Of a stretch of DNA of 64,000 nt, positions 8,164 through 15,855 are shown piece by piece. Position numbers and translations under genes: made by a program. Origin of the DNA: Novosphingobium sp. CF614 (GTDB taxonomy: Bacteria > Pseudomonadota > Alphaproteobacteria > Sphingomonadales > Sphingomonadaceae); the NCBI RefSeq assembly GCF_900113255.1, contig NZ_FOOR01000014.1, positions 23,444-87,443 on the forward strand. The letters run 5' to 3'. The notes under the pieces were generated by a model that searched no databases, was not told where the DNA came from, and was given only the letters and a program-made list of their open reading frames with translations. Position 1 is the first letter of the stretch. Every line of letters begins with the position of its first letter.

Positions 8164-9567
8164 TCACTTGCCCGCAAGATCCTTGTAGAGGCTGAGGTAA
8201 TAGGTGATGCCCGGATTGATGTTGAGCAGCGGCTCGCGCTCGTTGAGGCCGTGGGCGAAATCCTCCGATTCCTTGATGAGCGTGGCGCTGGCGCCGTAGC
8301 TGGGCACGCCGAGCGCGCGATACCACATCGAATCGGATGCCCCGGAAGCCTGCATCGGGATGATCGGGATCGGCCCCCAGGCCGCCGTCACCGCCTTGCG
8401 CGCCGCCTTCACGAAGTCGTCGCGCATCGGCGAGGCGGGGGCCGCGACAGACTCGTCGCCGGTCATGTCGGTGAACTTCGCCGCCGGCTCGGCCGCGACC
8501 TTTTCCAGCTCGGCCAAGATCTCCTCGCGCGAGTGGCCGGGAAAAATGCGGCAGTTGATATTGGCGGTGGCGCTCTGCGGCAGCGCGTTCTGGGCATGGC
8601 CGCCGGCGATCATGGTGGGCACGCAGGTCGTCGCGATCCGGCCGGCCGTCGCGGGGTTGGCGCGCAGCACCCCCAGCGCGCCGTGGTCCTGCGGGTCGGC
8701 CGCGAAGGCCTTCATCGCCGCCGCCTGCCGGGGATCGGCTTCAAGCTTGGCGGCCTCGATCCAGTACTGGCGGGTTATGTCGTTGAGTTCGGGCTTGAAA
8801 TTGTAGTGCCCGATCCGCGCCAGCACTTGCGAAAGCTGGACGATGGCATTGTCCTTGCGCGGCATCGAGCTGTGCCCGCCCGGGTTCGTCACCTCGATTT
8901 TGTAATCGACATAAGTCTTCTCGGCCCCCTGCCAGCTCCAGAACAGCGGCTTGCCGGTCTCTTCCGACAGCACCCCCGAAGCGCCATCGACATTGAGCAC
9001 GATGTCCGCGTTCTTCAGGCGCTGCGCGATCAGCTTCGAGGTGTTCATGGTGGTCTCCTCGTCGCCCGAATAGGCGATCACGAGGCCGCGCCGGGGCTTG
9101 AAGCCCTGGCGCCGCAGCTCGATCATCGCCGAAAGCGCCAGTGCCGCGTCGAACTTGGTGTCGCTGGCGCCGCGCCCGTAGAGATAGCCGTTTTCCACCA
9201 CCGGCGTGAAGGGATCGCGCTCCCAGTCCTCGGGCTTGGCCTCCACCACGTCCATGTGCGCGGAGACCACCACCGGCCCCAGCGAGGGATCGCTGCCCGG
9301 CCAGGTGGCGATCAGGTAGGCGGTGTCCTCGTAAGGGACGATCTCGATCTGCCTGGGATCCCACCCGCCCTTGACGAGGGCGTCGCGGAACAGCTGCGCC
9401 ACTTCCCCGGTCTTGTTGCCCGGCCCGCGCACCGATCGCAGCGCGATCGCCTGCCTGGAAAGCTCCAGCACCTGCCTTTCGGCTTCCGGATAGGGCTTCG
9501 CCCAGGCCGGGCCGGAGGCCAGCAGCATCGCGCCAAGGGAAATCGGGATAAGGGTTCCAAGCCGCAT
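8164..9567 (-). CDS. Secreted M20-family metallopeptidase
   Basis: This 467-residue zinc exopeptidase/amidohydrolase of the M20/M25/M40 family cleaves amino acids from peptides or acylated amino acids. The start ATG at 9567 gives a clean signal peptide (MRLGTLIPISLGAMLLASGPAWA), so the enzyme acts in the periplasm. Metal-site residues are visible: H104 and D106 in SAHMDVVEA, D136 in GRGASDTK, the catalytic/metal pair E170-E171 in SGDEET, and a late His in EDFAHGLNE. The insertion domain for dimerisation is present. A longer upstream frame exists but is not coding-like. No operon partner is adjacent, since the DNA upstream is degenerate. Confidence 0.88.
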   Translation of the reverse strand: MRLGTLIPISLGAMLLASGPAWAKPYPEAERQVLELSRQAIALRSVRGPGNKTGEVAQLFRDALVKGGWDPRQIEIVPYEDTAYLIATWPGSDPSLGPVVVSAHMDVVEAKPEDWERDPFTPVVENGYLYGRGASDTKFDAALALSAMIELRRQGFKPRRGLVIAYSGDEETTMNTSKLIAQRLKNADIVLNVDGASGVLSEETGKPLFWSWQGAEKTYVDYKIEVTNPGGHSSMPRKDNAIVQLSQVLARIGHYNFKPELNDITRQYWIEAAKLEADPRQAAAMKAFAADPQDHGALGVLRANPATAGRIATTCVPTMIAGGHAQNALPQSATANINCRIFPGHSREEILAELEKVAAEPAAKFTDMTGDESVAAPASPMRDDFVKAARKAVTAAWGPIPIIPMQASGASDSMWYRALGVPSYGASATLIKESEDFAHGLNEREPLLNINPGITYYLSLYKDLAGK

Positions 9568-10036
9568 CGGAAAATTCCACTGCCAGAAGGGGGGAGGAGA
9601 AGCACCGCCGAACCCGCTGGAGAACCCTCCGAATCCGAAAGCCCACCCAGTCTGCCCGCGCGCTTCGCCGACGGCAAGAAATAGCCTTCGCGCGCGTGAT
9701 TGCCGCTGACGTGCGGCTGGCCGTGTATGGCTAGCAGGACGAGAGGACAACCGATGGCGACCATGGCCGTACGAGGTGCGCCAGCAGTTCGTCAGCCATG
9801 ACGTGGACTGGCTCATCACCGATCGGCGCTTTCCCGGAGCACTACGTTTCCCCAGCCTCAAAGCCATCGCCGTGACCGAAGCCCAAGTCGAGCGCGCAGG
9901 ACGAACCTTGGTCCGTCTCCAGTCAAATCCGCTGGGGCACGGAATGAAATTCCTTTCGAACGCCGTCCCGATGCTGTGCGAGCGCTGGAAGCCGGTGCGG
10001 ATGCCGCTCTGGATCTGCCCCAGGAGTTCGGCGAGG
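9568..10036. other. Degenerate intergenic DNA, no gene assigned
   Basis: This stretch upstream of the peptidase carries no convincing intact gene. A forward frame at about 9760-9930 (containing SHDVDWLITDRRF) and another at 9930-10036 (RRPDAVRALEAGADAALDLP) look like pieces of proteins in different frames, but I could not identify the family. Given the clear relics immediately to the right, it is most likely part of the same decayed segment. Confidence 0.4.
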
Positions 10037-10445
10037 CAGCCAAATCCCAGACGGCCGTTAACTGCTTCTTGCCGACGCACAACTTCCGTTATTGGGAGGA
10101 GTTGCGTGAGGATGATCCGCACGCCTATCAGGCGGAAAAGCAACGCGTGGCCGAGGCGGTCATCGCCATCCGCCCGGCATCACGACCGATATCGAAGTCA
10201 CCGACATCGCCTCGCCCGCCGCGGTCATGCGCTACACGGGCAATTGGAAGGGCAGCATGGAAGGTTGGCTGGTGACGCCCGATACCGGCTTCAAATCCCT
10301 GCCGCTGACCTTGCCGGGGTTGGGTCGATTCCTGCGAGCCGGAGAATGGGTGCAACCGGGCGGCGGTCTGCCAACAAGCCTGATGACCGCATGCGCTGCT
10401 ATTCGGGCCATGTGTCATCAGGATTGCGTGCCGTCTTCAGCGTGA
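10037..10445 (+). pseudogene. Relic of an FAD-dependent oxidoreductase (C-terminal part)
   Basis: Two frames joined by a frameshift near 10170 read as one protein end. The first part contains AVNCFLPTHNFRYWEELRED and a helix ending AVIAI. The second contains ITTDIEVTDIASPAAVMRYTG, then GSMEGWLVTP and the C-terminal flavin-contact pattern WVQPGGGLPTSLMTA. This is the usual end of CrtI/carotenoid-isomerase-like NAD(P)/FAD oxidoreductases. No N-terminal GxGxxG half is present, and a few residues are missing at the shift, so it cannot make a working enzyme. It is in the same superfamily as, but only distantly like, the intact FAD protein at 4.7 kb. Confidence 0.7.
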
Positions 10446-10510
10446 AGCCTTGGCGGGAAGCAAGGATTGCTGACGCGCCGAGAACAATCTATTTCTTAGG
10501 GTATTGACTG

Positions 10511-10675
10511 ATGAACAGGCGGCAATTGCTGATTGGCGCGGGCGCATTGACGGTCGGAGGCGCCGGTGCGGCTCTATTCGGTATCTCGCGCACCGACTCG
10601 ATGGCCGACTATGCCGATGCGGTCGCCATGATGCGGGCGACGCTTTCCTTCGCAGCGAAGTCGCCTGGGAAATAG
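10511..10675 (+). pseudogene. Truncated Tat-signal nitroreductase (Acg-like) fragment
   Basis: The frame begins with a twin-arginine-like leader, MNRRQLLIGAGALTVGGAGA, followed by ADYADAVAMMRATLS. This is the usual start of Acg-type FMN-binding nitroreductase-fold proteins, normally more than 300 residues long. Here it stops after 54 codons. The following 160 bases contain only scraps of coding-like sequence in other frames. It sits 65 bases after the FAD-oxidoreductase relic, so both belong to a decayed redox gene pair. Family assignment rests on the leader and the first 25 mature residues only. Confidence 0.5.
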
Positions 10676-10843
10676 ACGGGAACGAAACCATCCACTGGCA
10701 AGGCCGTATCCAGCAATGGGGAGCGCTGAGCGTGTGAGCGCGGTTGATGCGACGCCCGACCGGCCTGGGGGCGGGCCGCGCATCGCTCGGCCTCCCGCTA
10801 ACAGCCCAGTATACGCCGTATTCAGAATCCGGACGGATGGCGA

Positions 10844-12949
10844 TCAGGTGAACATTAGCGGGTCACTCACGCCGTGCTTGCCATCTTCCATACGGCCGGC
10901 CAGGCGAACCGAAAGGCCGTAAGAAGAAATGGTAAAATCGTACCAGTGCTGGGTCTTCGCGACGGGCCAGCGTGCCTTCGCCGATTGACCGGCTACGACG
11001 CTGATTCTCTGCGGCTTGTTCACCCGGTACTGATCGTCACCGATGGTCAGATCAATGGAACTGGTGCCGGGATTGGTGATCACCAGATCGAGAGCCTTGC
11101 CCTCCGGGTCGTAGCGTGCGGCCAGTGTAGGTATCGAGTTCACGCTCGCGAAGACGAACGACCGCCGGAAGCCATTGGGGCCCAATACCAGAAGATCGAA
11201 GCCGCCTTGGCCGTTCGCCGTCCAGTTGTCGTCCAGCGTCCTGCCCGGCTCCACGCAAAAGCGGCGCGAGAGCCGGTCGAGGTGGTGCCTGTCGTAGACG
11301 TGGAATACGGCGCCGGCATCGCCTTCGTTGAGAAAACGAAGCGTAAGCGAGCTGCCGTCCGCACCCGGCTCGGCATCGACGTGCAGCACATAAGGCAGCG
11401 CGCGGGATCGGCGCAGGCCCTGCTCCTGAAACAGCTCCTCCGGTGTTCGGGGAGGCAGTATCTTTGGTCGCTGCAGATGCCGCGCCAGCGCCTCGTTCGA
11501 ACCCCTTGTGTCCGGCAAAGGCGGGAAAGCGCCATCCCCTTGCAAGCTGAAGTCGAAGCAGGAAGTCAGATCGCCGCAGATCGCCCTGTGCCATGGGCTG
11601 ATCGCCGGGATGGTCACGCCGAAACGCTTCTCGATGAAGCGGCCCACCGAAGTGTGGTCGAAGGTCTCCGAACTGACCCAGCCGCCCTTGCTCCAGGGGG
11701 AAACGACATACATGGGCACGCGGGGCCCCAGGCCCCAGGCTCGGGTGGTGCCGGTCACGACATCATCGCGTGAGGTATACTTGTCTTCGTGATCGTCGAA
11801 ATACTCACCGGCGAGGTCGAAGGTCGACTTGCCCGCCAATGTGCCGTCCCTGTTCCACGAAGGCGGCGCGGGTGGCGGCAGATGGTCGAACAGGCCATCG
11901 TTCTCGTCAAACGTCTGGAAGAACACCGTGCTCGCCCAGACATCCGGATTGCCGGTCAAGGCATCGAGCACGCCGGCCGTGAATTCGGCGCCTTCGATAG
12001 GCGTGGACGCGGAAGGATGCTCGGACCATTCCTTCGGCGGCAGCACCCAGGAGACAGCCGGCAGCGTGCCGTCCTTCACATCCTGAGCGAGCCGCTCGAG
12101 CGACCAGTGGCGCATGCCGCGCTCGTAAAGCGGCTCACCCGGTTTGGCGTCGCGAAAGCCCTTGAAGGCAAGGCCGCCGTGCATGGCACCGGTCCAGTTG
12201 TCGTTGGGATCCTGATAGATGCGCCAGTCGATTCCGTGGTTCTCGAGCACTTCCGGGATGGTCGGCCACTCCAGCGCATTGCCCGCATACGTGTAACCCG
12301 GTGCCGGCAGCGCGCCTTTGATCCAGCAACGCAGGTTGTTCGGCTCCGATCTGTCGTCACGGCAGTTGACTCCGCGCGCTTGCAACGCGGGATCGAAGCT
12401 GGACCCCGACCAGAAGACGATGCGGTTTGGGTCCGTACCGCTCGTGATCGAGCAGTGATAAGCGTCGCAGATGGTGAAGGCCTCAGCCAAGGCGAACTGG
12501 AATGGGATGTCGTCGCGCTTGAAGTAGCCCATGGAATAGTCGGTCTTGAACTTGGGCCAGAGGCCAAAGCTGCCCTGGTTCCAGGCTGCCTGCGCATCCG
12601 CGAAGGAATGCGGCGTACCGGGCACTTTCATCGCGTTGGTGGCCTCGGTGTCGAGATGGAAAGGCGGAAGCACCCTGGCACCGTTGAACTGTTCCCAGAC
12701 GGTACGGCCGCCCAGCAGCGGCACCGTCTGACGGTCACCGAAGCCACGCACGCCTTTCATCGTGCCGAAGTAGTGATCGAAGGAGCGGTTCTCCTGCATG
12801 AGAATGACGATATGCTTCACATCGTTGATCGTGCCGGCGACGCGGCGGGCGGGAACAGCGAGTGCCCGGTCTATGCTGGCGGGAAAGGAGGCGGCCGCGC
12901 CGAGCGCCCCCATCACCTTGAGGAATTCACGCCTGTTGTTCGTCACCAT
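10844..12949 (-). CDS. plcC: Tat-exported phospholipase C (phosphoesterase family)
   Basis: This 701-residue enzyme resembles phosphocholine-specific, non-haemolytic phospholipase C and would release a phosphorylated head group from phospholipids outside the cytoplasm. The N-terminus carries a Tat signal (RREFLKVMGALGAA). The phosphoesterase core begins with KHIVILMQENRSFDHYFG near residues 45-62. Other core blocks are ITSGTDPNR and TFDENDGLFDH. The C-terminal third contains the small beta domains typical of this family (for example LDDNWTANGQGGFDLLVLGPNG). It is the last gene of the receptor-PhnDCE operon, 39 bases after PhnE, so the released product is probably the operon's import substrate or precursor. 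Head-group specificity cannot be decided from sequence. Confidence 0.88.
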   Translation of the reverse strand: MVTNNRREFLKVMGALGAAASFPASIDRALAVPARRVAGTINDVKHIVILMQENRSFDHYFGTMKGVRGFGDRQTVPLLGGRTVWEQFNGARVLPPFHLDTEATNAMKVPGTPHSFADAQAAWNQGSFGLWPKFKTDYSMGYFKRDDIPFQFALAEAFTICDAYHCSITSGTDPNRIVFWSGSSFDPALQARGVNCRDDRSEPNNLRCWIKGALPAPGYTYAGNALEWPTIPEVLENHGIDWRIYQDPNDNWTGAMHGGLAFKGFRDAKPGEPLYERGMRHWSLERLAQDVKDGTLPAVSWVLPPKEWSEHPSASTPIEGAEFTAGVLDALTGNPDVWASTVFFQTFDENDGLFDHLPPPAPPSWNRDGTLAGKSTFDLAGEYFDDHEDKYTSRDDVVTGTTRAWGLGPRVPMYVVSPWSKGGWVSSETFDHTSVGRFIEKRFGVTIPAISPWHRAICGDLTSCFDFSLQGDGAFPPLPDTRGSNEALARHLQRPKILPPRTPEELFQEQGLRRSRALPYVLHVDAEPGADGSSLTLRFLNEGDAGAVFHVYDRHHLDRLSRRFCVEPGRTLDDNWTANGQGGFDLLVLGPNGFRRSFVFASVNSIPTLAARYDPEGKALDLVITNPGTSSIDLTIGDDQYRVNKPQRISVVAGQSAKARWPVAKTQHWYDFTISSYGLSVRLAGRMEDGKHGVSDPLMFT

Positions 12950-12988
12950 GGGACCAGTCTCCTGCGGAAAGAGGCGGAAAAAGTGGAG

Positions 12989-13987
12989 CTAAAGGAAGCG
13001 TCGTCTCAAGCGCGCTGAAAGTTGATCCAGAGCCAGGACGACGAAGAAAATTGCGAGCAGGATCGTCCCGACATGCCCGTATTCGTACATGTCGTAGCGG
13101 CCCTTGAGCTCCTGGCCGATACCGCCGGCACCGACGAGGCCGACCACCGTGGCCATGCGGACATTCCGGTCGAGCACATAGAGCGAGGCGCCGATATATT
13201 GTGGCAGGACCTGCGGCAGGACAGCCAGGCGCCAGATCGCCAGTTGCCCTGCACCGATCGCCGCCAGCGCTTCCTGCGGCCGTGCATCGGCGTTTTCCAT
13301 GTCATCCGCATAGAACTTGCCGAGGACGCCAGCGGCGTGAAGGCCAAGCGCCATGAAGCCCGCGATCGGACCGAAACCGTAGGCGATCACAAGGAACAGC
13401 GCGCTGATCAGCTCCGGCACCGCGCGCAGGAAGCTGACTGCCGAGCGAGCGAGAAAACGCACGCCGGCGTGCTGCGTGATGTTGCGAGCGCTCAGCAGCG
13501 CCAGCGGCATGCCGAGGAGCGCGCCGACCAGCGTGCCCCAGAGCGCGATTTCCAGCGTCTCCAGGATCTTGACCGCGACATGGTGGAGATAGCCCAAAGG
13601 CCTGACCAGGTAGGTCCTGGTGACTGTCTGCGCATTGATCTCCAGCATCTCGGGATCGAACACCTTCTCGCTGGCCTGAACTTTCTCCAGATAGGCGAAG
13701 GACGGGAGCCGTTCGGGATCAAAATTCTCGATGCGCCCGACTTCCTGCCGGTCCGAAATCTGCAGCGGGAAAAGGCGGGCGAGGACATTGCCCTGCCCGC
13801 TTGCCCGCTGCTCTCCGCCGAGCAGCGCCGCGCCGGTCAATGAAAGCATTCGCCCGACTTCGACCCGTTGGCCGGTGTAGGACAGCAGGGCGAAGGCCAA
13901 GAGGAGGACAAGCAGGCTTTTCGCGCCGAAGGGCTGCGGATAGGTCCAGCCGACGGCGCTACGCACCGGAGCGGAGGCGGCGGTCAT
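12989..13987 (-). CDS. phnE: Phosphonate-type ABC transporter permease
   Basis: This 332-residue inner-membrane permease belongs to the PhnE family. It has an N-terminal helix, a periplasmic stretch and the usual permease core. The cytoplasmic EAA loop that contacts the ATPase reads EALAAIGAGQLAIWRLAVLP near residues 240-260, and the family block GLVGAGGIGQELKGR follows. Its start overlaps the PhnC stop by four bases (ATGA), showing a tightly coupled operon. With PhnC and PhnD it forms a complete importer. PhnE-family systems carry phosphonates and also phosphite or phosphate esters. No C-P lyase or phosphonatase gene lies in the window. Confidence 0.9.
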   Translation of the reverse strand: MTAASAPVRSAVGWTYPQPFGAKSLLVLLLAFALLSYTGQRVEVGRMLSLTGAALLGGEQRASGQGNVLARLFPLQISDRQEVGRIENFDPERLPSFAYLEKVQASEKVFDPEMLEINAQTVTRTYLVRPLGYLHHVAVKILETLEIALWGTLVGALLGMPLALLSARNITQHAGVRFLARSAVSFLRAVPELISALFLVIAYGFGPIAGFMALGLHAAGVLGKFYADDMENADARPQEALAAIGAGQLAIWRLAVLPQVLPQYIGASLYVLDRNVRMATVVGLVGAGGIGQELKGRYDMYEYGHVGTILLAIFFVVLALDQLSARLRRRFL

Positions 13988-14763
13988 ACGGCCTCCTGCA
14001 GGCGTACGGGTGCAGGAGCAGCTGCATTTCCGCCTCTGGCATAGATTACCGCCAGATCCCGCGCATTGAGTGCATCGGGTGCACCGTCGAAGATGATCCG
14101 GCCCTGATGCAACGCAACGATCCGGTCAGCGAACGCACGGGCGAGGTCGAGCTGGTGCAAGCTGCAAAGCACTGTTGTGCCTTGCTCGCGCGCTTGGTTC
14201 CTGAGCAGTTCGAGCACCTCGCGGCCGAGCGTCGGATCGAGGCTGGCCACGGGTTCGTCGGCGAGGATTATCGCCGGATTGAGCATGAAGGCGCGGGCCA
14301 GGCCGAGGCGCTGCTGCTGTCCGCCGGAAAGCTGCTCGGCCCGGCGCCGCAAATGAACTTCGTCCAGGCCCACTGCGCCCAGCAGATGGCAGGCCTTGCG
14401 TTTTAACGCTTCGGGATAGAGCCCGGTCAGCACGCGCCAGAGTGGCAATGCTGATACGGCGCCGGCCATGACATTGGCCGCGCCGCTCGCGCGGGACACC
14501 AGACCGAAATGCTGGTGTACCATGGCAATGCGGCGGCGCAGGGTCGGCAACGATTGGGAAGCGACCGCTTGGCCGTCGACGAAGACCTGTCCCGCAGTCG
14601 GATTCTCAAGGCCATTGACGCAGCGCAGCAGAGTCGACTTGCCCGCTCCGGAATGGCCGAGCAGCACACAGAACTGGCCAGCCGGGATGACGAGGTCGAT
14701 CTCGCAAAGCGCCTTGGTGCCGTCCGGCCAGACCTTGCTGAGCTGTTCGAAGCGAATCTCCAC
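13984..14763 (-). CDS. phnC: Phosphonate-type ABC transporter ATP-binding protein
   Basis: This 259-residue ATPase has all ABC motifs: Walker A GHSGAGKST (near residues 34-42), a Q-loop in MVHQHFG, signature LSGGQQQRLGLARA, Walker B ILADEPVASLDP and the switch His in CSLHQLDLA. These are typical of PhnC. It lies between PhnD (8-base gap) and PhnE (4-base overlap) and energises their import. The C-terminal tail after DLAVIYARGG is short and not conserved. Confidence 0.93.
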   Translation of the reverse strand: MEIRFEQLSKVWPDGTKALCEIDLVIPAGQFCVLLGHSGAGKSTLLRCVNGLENPTAGQVFVDGQAVASQSLPTLRRRIAMVHQHFGLVSRASGAANVMAGAVSALPLWRVLTGLYPEALKRKACHLLGAVGLDEVHLRRRAEQLSGGQQQRLGLARAFMLNPAIILADEPVASLDPTLGREVLELLRNQAREQGTTVLCSLHQLDLARAFADRIVALHQGRIIFDGAPDALNARDLAVIYARGGNAAAPAPVRLQEAV

Positions 14764-14771
14764 GATGCCCC

Positions 14772-15698
14772 TCAGCGCTCCGACGATTTCTTGAGGATTT
14801 CGCTCTTCAACTCGTCGCTGAGCAGGGCCATCTTGCGCGCCGCGCTCTCGAAGCGCTCGGGCGGGAAGTGCGCGTCATATCCATCGACCTGTTTGCCGCC
14901 GTAGCCGCGGATCATTTCCGGGTGGATGCCGGGCGCCTTGGCAACGCCCTCGAACGCCTGTCGGAGCTTCTCCTTGAGAACCTCGGGCAACTTGCTGTTC
15001 ATAACGAGCGGTGGGTAGGGAATGGGTTCACTGCGCGCGACAACACGGACGTCAGCGGCCCCCGGCACGCCTTCCCGCACGGCCTTCTCATAGGATTCGA
15101 ACGACAGGGCGGCAGCATCGACGCGGGCTTCAAGCAGTGCCGCAAGACTGTTGGCATGACTTCCGGTAAGCCGTAACGGGCCCAGATCCTTCACCGGGTC
15201 GATGCCGGCGTCAATCAGCATGGCAATCGGGAACAGGAAAGAGGACGTCGAGTTGAGATCGCCGAAGGCGACACTCCTGCCGCGCAGATCCGTCAGCGTC
15301 CGGATCGGCGAGTCTTTTCGCGCGAAGATGCCGGCAAAGTACTCGGACCGACCGTCCTCGACTGCCACGGCCAGCAGTTCGGCACAGCCGCGTTCCTTCG
15401 CCTGCAGGTAAGTCACCGGCCCGACGAAGGCCACATCGGCGGTGCCGTTGCACAAGGCCTCGACCACCGCGCCGTAGGATTGCGCGACCTTGAGGTCGAA
15501 ATCGAGGCCAGCCGTTTTGCCGACGGCTTGGAAAATGGGTCGATAATCGGCGAGCGTGCCGCTTTCGGTGCCGCCATCAGCCGGAATCAGCAGAGCATGG
15601 AGCGGCGCATTCTGGTCCTGGCTTTCCTTGGTCGAACAGGCGGCGAGCCCTGCAAGCGCGAGCATCGCCAGTGCCCAGGCAAAAGTTTCTCGCATCAT
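14772..15698 (-). CDS. phnD: Phosphonate/organophosphate-binding lipoprotein
   Basis: This 308-residue substrate-binding protein of the PhnD/SsuA-like type captures the ligand in the periplasm and hands it to PhnE. The N-terminus is a lipoprotein signal ending in the lipobox LAGLAAC, so it is membrane-tethered. Conserved PhnD blocks are visible: ADVAFVGPVTYLQA, DLRGRSVAFGDLNSTSSFLFP and LTGSHANSLAALLEARVDAAALS. The start is the first of two adjacent ATG codons (15698). It follows the TonB receptor gene after a 157-base gap containing a terminator-like hairpin, which would set its expression below that of the receptor. Confidence 0.92.
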   Translation of the reverse strand: MMRETFAWALAMLALAGLAACSTKESQDQNAPLHALLIPADGGTESGTLADYRPIFQAVGKTAGLDFDLKVAQSYGAVVEALCNGTADVAFVGPVTYLQAKERGCAELLAVAVEDGRSEYFAGIFARKDSPIRTLTDLRGRSVAFGDLNSTSSFLFPIAMLIDAGIDPVKDLGPLRLTGSHANSLAALLEARVDAAALSFESYEKAVREGVPGAADVRVVARSEPIPYPPLVMNSKLPEVLKEKLRQAFEGVAKAPGIHPEMIRGYGGKQVDGYDAHFPPERFESAARKMALLSDELKSEILKKSSER

Positions 15699-15810
15699 CG
15701 TCTTTCTCCCAATGGCCCGCTTGGGCCCGCTACCCCCGGTCGCTAGAACTCCGGCGTGACAAGGCGGTGAAAGTCGTCCGAAGATGCGGCTGATGAGCAT
15801 CACGGTTCCT

Positions 15811-15844
15811 GACAAAAGTCCGGACGGAGAGGACTCCGCCCGGA
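15811..15844 (-). terminator. Hairpin terminator after the TonB receptor gene
   Basis: On the transcribed minus strand an 11-base stem, TCCGGGCGGAG / CTCCGTCCGGA with one mismatch and a four-base loop (TCCT), is followed by CTTTTGTC. It begins 12 bases past the receptor stop codon. Its position inside an otherwise continuous operon suggests partial termination, favouring the abundant receptor over the ABC transporter genes. Confidence 0.7.
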
Positions 15845-15855
15845 CCGACGTGAAG

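Noticed and set aside
9569..9578. Perfect palindrome GGAAAATTCC next to the M20 peptidase start
   Set aside because: Too short and AT-centred to mean anything by itself. No regulator gene lies nearby.
9760..10036. Forward frames with SHDVDWLITDRRF and DAVRALEAGADAALDLP as genes
   Set aside because: The frames are short, change register and match no family I recognise with confidence; left as degenerate DNA.
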